A stretch of 64,000 nucleotides of DNA, from NCBI RefSeq assembly GCF_032854445.1, contig NC_088295.1:3724501-3788500 (forward strand). Direction: 5' to 3'. The stretch comes from Liolophura sinensis (Eukaryota; Mollusca; Polyplacophora; Chitonida; Chitonidae). The notes beneath the pieces are model-generated. The model did no database searches. It was not told the origin of the DNA and saw only the letters and a list, made by a program, of their open reading frames with translations. Made by a program: the position numbers and the translations under genes. Below are positions 1-12,300 of the stretch, piece after piece. Each line of letters opens with the position of its first letter. Position 1 is the first letter of the stretch.

Positions 1-112
1 GCACATATTTGTGGATTGAATGTTAATATTAATATTAAATATACTAATATTAAAATATGAAATATTTTTTTTCGTCGACTTGAGCAAAACATTTTTTCAT
101 CGCGTTACATTA

Positions 113-291
113 TAATGACACCGAGCCAACCAGTCCTGTTTCCTCGCTCTAACCTCTCAGTGCTGAACGCCAAGCGAGCAAAGTACCATTTTTAAAGTTT
201 TGATCCAGGTTTGATTCCAGGTCTCCCGACTTCGAGGCAGACACTCGCTAACCATTACGCCACTGCAGTGGTCAAACGCTATGGAAGATTG
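113..291 (-). repeat. SINE fragment, tRNA-headed family B, minus strand
   Basis: Read on the minus strand this has a tRNA-like A-box/B-box head: a 'TTAGCGAGTGTC..' start, then a 'GATCAAACC'-like B box near 225. A body follows that ends in the 'CTCGCTTGGCGTTCAGCA' segment around 160-180. The same body segment occurs at 21900, 27000 and 36150. The copy is diverged and truncated at its 3' end. Confidence 0.6.
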
Positions 292-404
292 GTAGTGAAC
301 ATATTACTGCTAAAGAATAAAGAACAATGGGTAGATTTGACAATTTGATGCTTCATAACATTTTTCAGCGAACAATGTCAAAACTGTTTGAATCGAGCTC
401 TCGG

Positions 405-488
405 TGTTTCGGCTGTGGTTTACTCCGGTTTCCTCCACCCAAAAACCAGACATGTTCATGAAAAGAATTCTTGAGCACTACGCTGAGC
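405..488 (+). repeat. Degenerate 3' end of a SINE family A copy
   Basis: A 'ggtttcctccaccc' stretch is followed by 'attcttgagcactacgctgag', which matches the 3' end of the family A SINEs at 54672 and 58823. The head and the AAATAAAT tail are missing. Weak but recognisable. Confidence 0.4.
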
Positions 489-499
489 TACACAAATGA

Positions 500-1690
500 C
501 TCAGTTCCAGTACATGGACACCAGAAAAGACACCGCATCCAGACACAGTATACTTACACCACATAGGACATCCAACCAGTTCCAGTTCACTGAAACCTGA
601 GTGGACACCCCACCCAGACACAGCATATGGAAACCACAGAAGACACTTCATCCAGACACAGTATATTGACACCACATAGGACATCCAACCAGTTCCAGTT
701 CACTGAAACCTGAGTGAACACCCCACCCAGACACAGCATATGGAAACCATAGAAGACACTCCATCCAGAAACAGTATATTGACACCACATAGGACATCCA
801 ACCAGTTCCAGTTCACTGAAACCTGAGTGGACACCCCACCCAGACACAGCATATGGAAACCACAGAAGACACTCCATCCAGACACAGTATACTTACACCA
901 CATAGGACATCCAACCAGTTCCAGTTCACTGAAACCTGAGTGGACACCCCACCCAGACACAGCATATGGAAACCACAGAAGACACTCCATCCAGACACAG
1001 TATACTTACACCACATAGGACATCCAACCAGTTCCAGTTCACTGAAACCTGAGTGGACACCCCACCCAGACACAGCATATGGAAACCACAGAAGACACTT
1101 CATCCAGACACAGTATATTGACACCACATAGGACATCCAACCAGTTCCAGTTCACTGAAACCTGAGTGAACACCCCACCCAGACACAGCATATGGAAACC
1201 ATAGAAGACACTCCATCCAGACACAGTATATTGACACCACATAGGACATCCAACCAGTTCCAGTTCACTGAAACCTGAGTGAACACCCCACCCAGACACA
1301 GCATATGGAAACCATAGAAGACACTCCATCCAGACACAGTATATTGACACCACATAGGACATCCAACCAGTTCCAGTTCACTGAAACCTGAGTGGACACC
1401 CCACCCAGACACAGCACATGGAAACCACAGAAGACACTCCATCCAGACACAGTATACTTACACCACATAGGACATCCAACCAGTTCCAGTTCACTGAAAC
1501 CTGAGTGGACACCCCACCCAGACACAGCATATGGAAACCACAGAAGACACTCCATCCAGACACAGTATACTTACACCACATAGGACATCCAACCAGTTCC
1601 AGTTCACTGAAACCTGAGTGAACACCCCACCCAGACACAGCATATGGAAACCACAGAAGACACTCCATCCAGACACAGTATATTGACACC
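500..1690. repeat. 113-bp minisatellite, about 10 copies
   Basis: The unit runs 'ccagttccagttcactgaaa' ... 'gacaccacataggacatcca' with an exact 113-bp period. Copies start near 575, 688, 801, 914, 1027 and onward, and differ by only a few substitutions (tggac/tgaac, cacag/catag, tatactta/tatattga). Each unit contains sub-motifs of the form 'ccagacacag', and 1690-1860 continues as shorter degenerate pieces of the same motif. The unit probably grew from an older repeat of about 30 bp. Short ORFs on both strands repeat with the unit and are not genes. Confidence 0.95.
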
Positions 1691-1860
1691 AAACACTCCA
1701 TCCAGAAACAGTAGGCCTATACAGACACCAGACAGGAAACTCAGCCCAGACACAACGTTCTGACCACCAGATATAACACTCCGTCCAGACATGACAGTAG
1801 ACACCCCACCCAGTCAGAGTTCACAGACACCAGACATGATATCCCACCCAGTTGCAGAAA
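1690..1860. repeat. Degenerate short-unit tail of the 113-bp array
   Basis: Irregular 'ccagacac' / 'ccacccag' units of about 30-38 bp, for example near 1695, 1715, 1745, 1780, 1805 and 1850. They resemble the sub-motifs of the 113-bp unit and suggest what it evolved from. Confidence 0.6.
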
Positions 1861-2319
1861 ACTGACTACTCCTTGCATTTCTCTTCAAATGTTTAGGATG
1901 AAGCAAAGGCAAAAATAATATTTCTCAAATGTTTGGTATGACAAGGTATCACTATGGTTTGTCTGTCATTCTGGTTAGACTGCTATAGCGGTTTTAGAAA
2001 ATACTTCAATTATTACTGAAATCATTCACAAATAGGTCAATGAAGTATCGCATCTTATTACCACGAAATAAGAAATATTCACTGAGTTCCGCCGAAAAAG
2101 CACAATGGAAGGGAGACAACTTTTATTGTGCGCCAGTTCTGATAGCACCTCTTGCACCACAGCAGGTAAACGTGTGGTGATAGTGACTCACAATACAGGC
2201 TTCATTATATTTAATTTCAGACCTAACCCTGATCCTATTACCTGACCTATGATATCATCGCCTTAGACATTTCCTGAGAAAATCAAGTCTGTTCCTACGA
2301 ACCTAGACGTTATTGTACT
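1861..2319. other. Unassigned sequence
   Basis: AT-rich single-copy sequence with no coding frame or repeat recognised. It is immediately 3' of the minus-strand gene and would hold its 3' UTR and polyadenylation site. Confidence 0.4.
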
Positions 2320-3843
2320 TCAGTCTGATGCTAGTTTCTGCACATTTTGCAGCTGGGCCTTGAGCTCATCCATTCGAAATCCAATGGTTTTCAGGACATT
2401 TTGTTTTTGATCATCTGTCACATTCGCTAACAGTGTCTTATAGTCCTCCAGGGTTTGACCAACAGCTTCCTGGGCCTCCTTCATGTCTTCCACAAAATAT
2501 ACTGTACCATGAGACGTTCTCTGTGAATTAGAAAGATCAACAGCTGTATTAATTTGGAAAATTGATGACAAACATTTATAGTCTATTTAGTACAGTGAAA
2601 TTACTGTAAATGTACGTATGACATACATTTATGGTCTAAACAGTACGGCGAAATTTACTATAAATGTACTTATGACATTTATGGTGATCAAATTTGAATT
2701 TTAAAAAAATCCTGCTTTTATTTTTCTGAAATGCTGTTTGCAGAAATATGGTACAACTGTTAATCATTCCCCAAATAATGTACACATAAACACAAACAAG
2801 TTCTGTGTCCAGTAGGTCAAAAAAGCCCTGTACTTATATGTTTTCAAAGTACTCTATTGCCAAGGGTTTAAAAATTGATAATGCTTATTTTTTTTAGGAT
2901 ACTGGTAATAGAAATAGTGAAATATGGCCATTCTTTTGATTTAATTCCAACATCTCTTATCTTTCACGGCACTTAAAAACGAAAACCACATTTAAATTCT
3001 AAATACCCTTTTACCTCAAATTCCACCACCCTTTAACTTGACGTGAACTAAGGCAGCCATGTTTTTATTAGTTCCCACTCCTTCGGGAGAGGATTACACA
3101 CACCTCTGCTAAATGTTTCTGGCTTCCTTTTGTCTATAACATGCACATGACTGCTTGTGCAGACCCTACACTCTCAGTCCCAGGGCTGCATTATTGTGGA
3201 TCTTATACACTGGTACATGTTTACCAAAACAACAGACTTGATTTAATTTAAAATACAAAACAACATCTTAAAATAAAAAGTGCCCCACATATTTCTGACA
3301 TCTTTTATATTCTTAAACCTACTAGTACATGAAAGTCAAAGCTTTCAAAACTGCTGAAACTTTTGAAAATTTGAAATTTCAGTGATCAGATCAGCAAAAA
3401 TCTAAAATGAACACAGGTATTAAAAATCTTTGGAGCTATTTTATATAACACTTTGATTGGTAAGGGTTGGGGGCTGCTGGTTTAACTATGGATATTGGAC
3501 TAAAATTTTGAAAGAATTCTTTAAAGTCTGCAGTCCTTTGTCTTTTCTACGCATATCAATCAGGTTAATACTTTGTTGAAGTATACAAAACAAACTGCGG
3601 AAACTGAGCTTCCAGTATCCTTAAATGCCACTGAAGTCCTCAGACATGTACACGTCTAACCTTGTCCCAAAAATGTATATACTGGTATATAAACTATGGT
3701 GAAATTACCGCATCGTCCAGCAATTCTCGAGCTTTCCGCCATGTTTTCCGTGATTTCCTCAATGGGCTTTTCGTAAATCCTTGTCCGACAGTGCTGACTG
3801 AGATGACAGACCACGTGAAGTTACAAGTGCTGCTCCAAACAGT
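2320..3843 (-). CDS. Small unidentified eukaryotic protein, two 3' exons (partial)
   Basis: The terminal exon is 2520 down to 2320. An acceptor (TTCTAATTCACAG read on the minus strand) precedes 66 codons beginning RTSHGTVYFVEDMKEA and ending NVQKLASD, stop TGA. The codon pattern is helix- and coiled-coil-like (MDELKAQLQNV). An upstream exon, 3843 down to 3709, ends at a GTAATT donor in matching phase 0. It encodes a segment like LFGAALVTSRGLSS, then about PIEEITENMAE and ARELLDDA. That exon reads through only if one base is removed near 3763 (an AAAA run) and a second indel is allowed near 3738, so its exact protein is uncertain. The Arg/Ser-rich upstream part could be a mitochondrial presequence, but this is inference. 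The first exon and start codon were not found. I do not recognise the family. It lies head-to-head with the deubiquitinase gene. Confidence 0.5.
2580..3700 (-). other. Intron of the small minus-strand gene
   Basis: AT-rich sequence between the acceptor at 2521 and the donor at 3708. No array, SINE or additional exon is recognised. Confidence 0.45.
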
Positions 3844-4622
3844 CTACAAAACACTTTCACTTTTCTTTCTGCTACTCCGGTGTAATGAAGTTCTATGGAG
3901 TTGAGCGAGCTTTTAGGTTTTTCCTGTTTGAAAAATGGTAGCAAAACAACGCTGGTAACTTTCTCTTTTGGTAGTATCGTAAGCTTACATTCCATACAAA
4001 AGTGTATTTCACACATGGCCGCTGGAAAAAGCCAAGTACTGTCCTTCTGCTCAGCTCCCACAAGTTAGCTGACATGCTGAATGGCCGCAGGGTCACAGCT
4101 GTGCGCAAACAAGTCGCCGCTGGTACGGTTATGCTGCCGATAACTGCCTTGGAAAGTCACAGTTAAAATCCTAACTTAACTTTAAGTTCCCGATTTATGC
4201 CAGATAATGAAACAAAACGTGAAGACGGAACAATGATCACAAGGATTGTTTGTAGCGCAGCACATTTTGCATCACTGGTCCTCCAGCTAGCTGTACGAAT
4301 AGATCAAAATTCCAACAAAACAAAGTATAGCCCAAACACTTGTCATATCAACAATTGCCGTTACCGGTACAGTATCGGTACGTATTGCATGTGGTTTTTA
4401 AGAGAAACTTTTCGTTTTCTCATTACAAACGAAACTGTAAGTTTATGCTAGTCATCATTTAAATTTTTATTACATGGGCTGTGCTAAATATGATCAACGG
4501 GAGACGCCAAATGATTCTAGTGTGGTTTGATAACTCAACCACACCAGAGTCTGACCTCCTCCAGTAAACATAGCCTGACGAGTGCTTTTTTCACCACAGC
4601 TGAAACACCGGAAAATGTCTTT

Positions 4623-4632
4623 GCGCATGCGC
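4623..4632. promoter_or_regulatory. Perfect NRF1-type palindrome GCGCATGCGC between divergent genes
   Basis: The 10-bp palindrome GCGCATGCGC with flanking T and G matches the consensus site of the nuclear respiratory factor 1 family, which is common in CpG-type promoters of housekeeping genes. It sits between the minus-strand small gene and the plus-strand deubiquitinase gene, in a locally CpG-richer stretch (about 4580-4910). A shared bidirectional promoter is an inference. No TATA box was identified. Confidence 0.4.
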
Positions 4633-4639
4633 GACACAA

Positions 4640-6050
4640 AGGAAGACCATCTTAAATGACCCGTATGTTGCATTCGAAACTGGCAACCCATGCGAAAGTC
4701 AAGATATAGGTAATGTCACGTTTTCCATCATTTTGGCAGTTAATTGGTTTGTTTTTGTTGGCATTACGATGTTGGAGTATTGTACTAACAAGACAGACTA
4801 GTTTGGGATGAATCCGAAACGTAGAAGGCGGACGGATATGTCTGGCGCGACGAGCACTGTTTACATGCCATGTGTTTCACTATCGCTGGCGAGCATGGCG
4901 TGTCGCTTGTCTACAACCGAATCTCATATTTTTTTTAGATGTGAATAGACCGTTTAGGTGGTAGTCTGGTAAACCTACATTACCTTCACAATGAGCAAAG
5001 TGAACAACACCTGAGGATGTCTAGTATCCACCTTTGATTATCCGAATTTTCAGTGAGACGAGCCATTATATTTTTCTGTCAGACTCTTGAGACAAGAATT
5101 TCAACATTAATCATTATCTTTTACATTCGCAAACATGTATCGGCTGATTTTAGTGAGGTTTGTTCAACAAAATTGGGTATCATAGGTCAAACAAAAACAG
5201 TCAAAATTGCGACACCTGTAGTGACTATTAATTCCTAACAACTTCATCAAGTCAAAACGTTTCTCAGGTATGCGTCTCAGTATGCGTTGTCCATGTAAAA
5301 ATTCTTGTAAGCCAACAGAGGAGGGTTAGACGACTGATCCCGTCGACCATGTGAAAGTTTCACACACAGATAAGTGAACATGTATACGTCAGTGTCCACT
5401 TCTTTGGCTAGAAGAACATCCTCTGACTCTAGTTTGAAACTTCAAACATAGTGTAGTCATTTACGTGATAAATCAAATTATTTGATCATGGGATGTTACA
5501 AAGTTTTCTGGTTCGTGTAAAATGAGCTATCTAAAAACCATAACCTAAGTTAGACTAGTCCTGGACGACTGTTCCCGTCGTATGTTTACAGTCTGGTGTT
5601 CTGGGGGCCCAAACCATTAGCTGGGAAGGCTAGTGGTCAAGCGTTTTCCAGAACTTTACCAAATATCCTACAGGGGTGAACGGGAGCAAGCAATGTCTGT
5701 GCCAGTGCCAGTGCAAGCATAAAAATGTGAATATAATCATCCAGGGCTAAGCTAGACAAACCAGCACACAACAAAAACTGAAACAGACTTGACTCAAAAA
5801 TATTGTAGAGTAACATATAAACAGTCCTAGACACATATACTGGACTGTGGTAAAGAAAAGATAACAACATGTAGCGCACATCAAAGCACTCAGCAGCATC
5901 TTCTGAATAACACTAAACTGTGTGTAACCAGCCATGTGGTATTGTTTTTTTTTTTTAAGGTCTGTTGAATTTCCAGAATTTTACATCATACGATGTAACT
6001 TGTCATTTTCACCTGTATAATGATTTCGTTTTCTCCCTGTCTTTTTGCAG
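4640..6050. other. Putative promoter, 5' UTR and first intron of the deubiquitinase gene
   Basis: No coding exon is recognised. CpG-containing sequence at 4800-4910 could hold a non-coding first exon. The first coding exon begins after a good acceptor (TCTTTTTGCAG, ending at 6050), so at least one upstream 5' UTR exon is expected. Confidence 0.4.
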
Positions 6051-6331
6051 TGATGCTCTGTTCACGTAATCGATGCTATGCCTGCTAGTTCCTCCGAGAG
6101 CCTCGTCCACATAGAGGAGAAGCCTCAGAGCTTCCTTTGCTGATGGTTCCGATCTTGACCAGCAGGTGGCAGCCTCTTCCAAACAGATTCTCCTTCACAA
6201 GATCGAGTTCAAACCAGCCCAAAAGCCTTACTCTTTACAGTGGACAACCTCAAGTCCAAATACATTCATCTGAACCCAGGGCCATTCCATCAGTAGTAAC
6301 TCCACAAGTAATGCTTCCAAAACTGGTCAAG
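6051..6331 (+). CDS. USP36: Deubiquitinase exon 1, N-terminal QILLHKIEF segment
   Basis: The acceptor ends at 6050 and the donor GTGAGC is at 6332. The predicted start is ATG 6078 (MPASSSES). Further on are [34 protein letters not shown] and a Ser/Asn/Thr-rich linker ending SNASKTGQ. This order matches the N-terminus of USP36, where a KVLLQKIEF-like motif precedes LKSKYVLLNP. To connect these segments one base must be removed near 6120 and one restored near both 6242 and 6277. The last codon phase (phase 1) fits the next exon at 9505. Confidence 0.7.
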
Positions 6332-9300
6332 GTGAGCCATCTTTTAGTAGGGGTCCACTCAGGTAGTCGTGCAGGACACCTATGATTTTCGTTCGGATTA
6401 TTAGGTGGCCCTGCACTCTGTGCTAGGACACTGTTAAATTTGTTCGGATTTTTATTATTTTTATTCCGTTTTATTGACAACTTTTTGAAAGCTTTGAGGG
6501 CTGTAAAAAGAAGAGTTTTTTTTGGATCTGGATGAAATTTGGGGATTTTAGGAACAAGGTTACGAGGCAAATTTTGGGCTGTTTTTAGTTAACTTTGGTC
6601 ATGTGACATGGTGGCCATCTTGGATTTTGATCAAAACCTTTAAAAATCTTTTTCTCAAGAACCGCTGAATGGATCCTTTTGAAATTGGATATTCTTGTAG
6701 AGTGATCACAGGTAGAAAAATTCAGAAAAAATCTTAGACATGCATTGAAAACTTTGGAAGCTCGCCATTAGCGGAACTTACAACATCATAAAAAGTGTCT
6801 AAGTTTGATAATGTTTTCATCCATTCTGGTGTACTTTTTCCCTATCTTTGTGACTTTTGAGATAATGTCAAAAACTGTTTTCAGTCACATAATTTCATGG
6901 CCTGTAACTTGAGAACTGTGAAAGCTACAAATCTGAGACTTACCCAAATTGTAGCCCAAGACATGTTGTTTCTGGTGCAGACCAACAGATTCGAGCTACG
7001 ATCTATAGTTTTCTCACTAGAAATATTTAAATGACACCACCCTACTTAGAAATAGAAATGTAAGCCTGTGCATTGAACATAGACTATGGTAGTAGCTGTG
7101 TATTACTATACATGTACTGCAGGTAACCTGCCCCATAGGTCCATAGGACCACCTATCACTCAAGCCGAGAAATGAACAACTCTCCCCCCTGCTATCAACA
7201 GACAATTTTCAATGTTTCCACGTAAAGCCAGTCCTGTTTGCAATGCATCATGGGTAATTCTCAACAATCCCAGTGGCATTCCCCCATATTCCTGTGCTAT
7301 CAGTCCAAAGCCATGGGGGAAATATACAAAAAATGTCAGTCCACACATGTACCTCGAGTCATGATGAACCCAAAATATGTTACTCATAATATGACCAAAT
7401 TCAACCGTAAAAGTATTAGCATCTGTTGCTAAACAGATGTTTTACGAAGCCTAATTTTTCCATTCATCGCAAATCAGTTCAGTGCATTACTTTCATAGTG
7501 TTTTCATTATGTGATTTGACATTCAGTTTGGGCCTTGGTGCTTGGTCGTCGGTATTGTTGTAAGGAACATAACATATTTTTTTACCCAGTTTTGTGACCT
7601 CACTACATCCAAGACCATTTCACCGATTGACTTCATATTTTGCAGAAAAATTCAGCTATACCTGAAGTTATTTGCTAGCTATTTTAATTTTGTTTTTTTT
7701 TTTTTTCATGTCGTGTGGTTTGGCAGCCATTTTGGATGTTATAAGAATTGGTTTAAACATCTTCTTCTCAAGAACCAAAGAACGAATGTTCTGAAATTTT
7801 ATATGTAGGTAGACCATTGGTAGCTACAATAAGTTGACCTTCAGTAAAAACTGGGGGAGCTTGCCATTGGTCAAAGTTGTGATGTCACAACTAGTTTTGA
7901 AAGTTAAATTTTTTTTATGTATTCTGGTGTATTTCAGACTGCTGAATTACAAATCTGCTTTTTTGTATACCTTTTTTGGTAACTTTTTGGGATATAGTCA
8001 GAAAACTTCTGACTATAGCTATTGTAACAATTTAGCTTCATAATTTCAGTGACCTGTAGCCCAAGACATGCTCTTTCGATAACGTGCCAACAGATTTGTG
8101 CTACGATCAGTAGTTTTCGCGCTAGAAGCATTTAAATGACAACACATGTTTTTTAGAAATAGATGTTAATCATATTGCTTTAACATAGTGTTAGATGGCA
8201 ACTTGACCAGGTTTAGGGTATTACACTTTATGCTTTCTGCTGCACTGTCCATGATTTCCCAAAATGATTGTGCGTTTACATAACTATGTTGTCTTCTATT
8301 TAATGGCGTAGAACAAATGACGTGAAAGCTAACCAAATCTGCTTTACAGCTGTAGTTTGTTTTCTGTTTTTGTTTTTCCTTAATCTGGCAGCTCAGCCGG
8401 GTTCTCACTTCTTATGTCACGACAAACTGAGAGCTATCGGCTGAGCATGGATCCGTCTGCTGGATCTAGTGATAAATTAATCATCCATTAATCAGGGATC
8501 AACTATATTATCAAATAGTTGTCATTATTTCTGTACTGCATTCTTTGAACTGTGTAGAATATAACATAAATCTTTCCATAATTCAACCCAGTTGTTCTAG
8601 ACCAGCACATCGCAGTTTTGACACTACCAGTAGTGTCATTTTGTCAGGTAAGGCTGTACCCCTAATTCCTCAACCTTTTCGCATATGAAATAGCAACCTA
8701 CATTCATAATTTGATTTTGGATACAAAACTGCATTGGTTGGATTGGCCAATTTCAGGCTTCACCAAAAGGGTAATATTATCAGTCTTCACAGATTATGCC
8801 TCAAGAATATGCTTGCAAACATATGAAAAGGTTGAAGAATTGCAGTAGTGATATTTGATTGGTCAAAAATTTTCCAGCTATTTCCTCAAAACGACCGCCA
8901 ACGGTGAGATGTTGGGCACGGTAGGTATCAGACATATCAGACATGTAGGGTATTTTCTCAACTGTCTTTTGAGGTAAAAGGTTGTGCAAAATCGGGGATT
9001 AGGCTGATGTGACAGCCACTTAGGCCTGTTGGCTCAGCCTATCCAATCATGGTGACCCCTTAAGGATCTATGTTTTAATAGGACAGGTTGTCGCAGAAGA
9101 CAAGAGCCTCACCCCCAACCCCACTGACCTGACCAATAAAAAGTTGTTAGGTATTTTAACAAGTGTATTTAAGGGTGACTTCAACCATAAACGTGACTGC
9201 CATCTAATCTCTAGAGAAATATTCTTAAATGTGTTGTAAAACAACTGTCAGATTATATTAAGTACTATGACCTATGACCTGATTTAAATTTAATCACTTT

Positions 9301-12300
9301 CCTGCGCCCTGCCGATTTCCTCTCTCCATAATGCTGGCTACTGTCACATAAGTGAAATATTCTTGAGTGCAGCACAAAACACCAATCAAATAAATAAATA
9401 AATCAGTCACTTTAACCTCTGTCACTGATAAGAGATTTGAATTAGTAAATTCTTAAACATGAATTAGATGAATGAATAAATATAGATACTTCCTTTTCAA
9501 ACAGAGAAAACAATGAATGGAGGTAAGGATGGGGAGGATGGGCTGCCGTCACCGAAAGTGGTGCTTTACCCGGAGGAGAAAGTCCGCTTGGATTGGAGGA
9601 AAATCCAGCGAGTTGGCTGTGGACTGCACAACATGGGCAATACCTGCTTCCTCAACTCCACTCTGCAGTGTCCTTACTTACACAGCCCCTCTGGTCAACT
9701 TCTGTCTATCAGAAGAACACTCCGCACAGTGTGAGTTTACAGTCTGTTCAGCACTAATTGCAAATCATTCACCCAGGTTCAGGTTATCCTGAAAAACATG
9801 TTCATCGGGAATAAGCTGACTAACTAAAAAAAGGTCCCCACTCTTTGATGGAATTTTGTTTGTTTTTAAGTTTCTCTCATTAATTTTTTTTTAAGGTCCT
9901 AACCAACCTGACCTATTTGTTGTAAAAGGTTGGGTTACTACCTCCAAGAAAGAAGGTTTTCAAGGATGACCTGACGTGATGTTCACCGTGTTGATTACAA
10001 TCACCTTACTCTTGTCTCATGACATTTGTTCCTTCAGGTAAACAGCAGGGCTTCTGTATGATGTGCGAGCTACAGAGGCATATACGGCGTTGTTATGACA
10101 ACAACGGTCATGCATCAAACCACAGGCCATTCTACAGAAGCTGAAAAGTGGAGTGTTTTGCTGGCATGTTTAATGAGTTGAAATCCTTCTAACTGTGGAC
10201 ATGCATGAATTCTGTCCAAATGAGACATGCAGCTTAACTTTTTAACAAAAAGGTGAATGAATACTGTATATGCTAGAGGTATTTGCGTAGTGCTGGTATT
10301 AATTTTCACTTCGAAACCATACTGGATGATCAGTTTTTAATAAACGGGTATGCAGTGTTAAAGTAAATGTTTAAGCGTGGTATCTGAAGAAACACATCAT
10401 GTATTGAGCTGAGGTTTTGTATACGTGAGTGTAGTAATGTGAGGGTGTCTGGAGATGCACAACATGCATTGAGCTGAGGTTCTGTATACATAAGAGTGTA
10501 GTAATGTGAGGGTGTCTGAAGATGCGCATCATGCATTGAGCTGAGGTTTTGTATACATGTGAGTGTAGTAATGCAAGGGTGTCTGGAGATGCACAACATG
10601 CATTGAGCTGAGGTTTTGTATACATAAGAGTGTAGTAATGTGAGGGTGTCTGAAGATGCGCAACATGCATTGAGCTGAGGTTTTGTATACATGTGAGTGT
10701 AATAATGTGAGGGTGTCTGAAGATGCACAGCATGCATTGAGCTGAGATTTTGTATACATGTGAGTGTAGTAATGCGAGGGTGTCTGAAGATGCGCAACAT
10801 GCATTGAGCTGAGGTTTTGTATACATGTGAGTGTAGTAATGCATGGGTGTCTGAAGATGCACAGCATGCATTGAGCTGAGTTTTGTATACATGTGAGTGT
10901 AGTAATGCGAGGGTGTCTGAAGATGCGCAACATGCATTGAGCTGAGGTTTTGTATACATGTGAGTGTAGGTAATTGCATGGGTGTCTGAAGATGCATAGC
11001 ATTCATTGAGCTGAGGTTTTGTATACGTAAGAGTGCGATCATATGAGGGGTGTCTGAAGATGCACAGCATGCATTGAGCTGAGGTTTTGTGTACAAAAGA
11101 GTGTAGTAATGTGAGGGTGTCTGAAGATGCACAGCATGCATTGAACTGAGATTTTGTAGACATGTGAGTGTAGTAATGCCGAGGGTGTGTTACATCATTG
11201 ATGCACTGTGCATATTAACATAAATTACAAAATTCATGACCTTAGGACTTGATGTATTGAGCTGAAGTTTTGCATTCATGTGTCTCCTACAGACAAGCTC
11301 TTTGGTAGTCTTGCCACCGAATCTAAGTTCTTATTCACTGTTATATATAAGTCTTCGGCCTATGTGAAAACATTGGGATGACATAATTTGTGGTAATTAC
11401 CATTTTATTGTATGCTGGCTGCCATTTGAAATTTGCAGGCTCTAAAAGATGGTTGTTATTGGAAGGTGTTTGAAATTCGTCTGGTTCTGCCTTCCTTCAT
11501 GGGATGCAGCACCGGGAATACTCCAGTGAATTGACCATTACATGTTGTTATGGCAACACAAAGGTGCCATACAAATGGGTCATTATATTCGCTTGTATGC
11601 CTGTGTGGATGACCATGAATACAAAACCTTTGTATTATCTGACTTTCTGATGGACTGTAATGCTCTCTCACCAGTGATAGCCAAGCACATGCATTGGGGA
11701 AGGCAAGAGGACGCCCATGAGTTCCTGCGCTATGTCGTGACGGTTACAGAAAGCCTGCCTCAATGGTTACTCAAAGTAAGATTCCACTTTATGCAAGTCA
11801 TTAGCATGTACATATACATCCACGGGTGATGAACTCGACCAGCTCTAGAAATCAATTATTACTGTACACTGCGGTCAAATGTTTAAATAAGCTTTAAAAG
11901 AAGACATGCGATGAACGTTTGAACTGTTACACTTTGAACTTCCTTGTGACTTGAGATTAAATAATAAACACCTTTAAATTTTCAGATTAGATAAATTCAG
12001 CAAGGAGACAACTGTTGTCAATCAGATATTTGGCGGATTTCTTCGTAGTCAAGGTAAGTTGTGCAGTACTTATCTTTTAGTCTTCAAATCGAAAATAATA
12101 TGAAGAGGTAAAACAAATTCTAAAGTAGAGATCTTGATGTGTTAGATTCTGGTTTGTAATGGAGTGAAGTCGTACAAGTGTATATGGGCATAACATAAAG
12201 ACCAGCCTTCTCCTTATGTGTGCATGTTATGGTACAGTTATTCTTCACCCTTTGTGCCTGTTTACAAGGTGTTTATTCGAGCACATTCTCAAGTCATTGT

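Noticed and set aside
500-1700. Regular repeat array as a possible CRISPR
   Set aside because: Units are contiguous 113-bp copies without unique spacers, in an animal genome. The same applies to the other arrays.
9513-9734. A separate 73-codon gene beginning at ATG 9513
   Set aside because: This is deubiquitinase exon 2; the ATG is internal, since the splice phase joins the upstream exon in frame, and its end is distorted by a one-base insertion.
10330-11163. 277-codon minus-strand ORF
   Set aside because: A by-product of the 67-bp intronic array; the frame moves between units and no conserved domain is seen.
11542-11829. 95-codon ORF starting at 11542 as an independent gene
   Set aside because: Only 11675-11775 is exonic ([10 protein letters not shown] box); the flanks are intron read-through.
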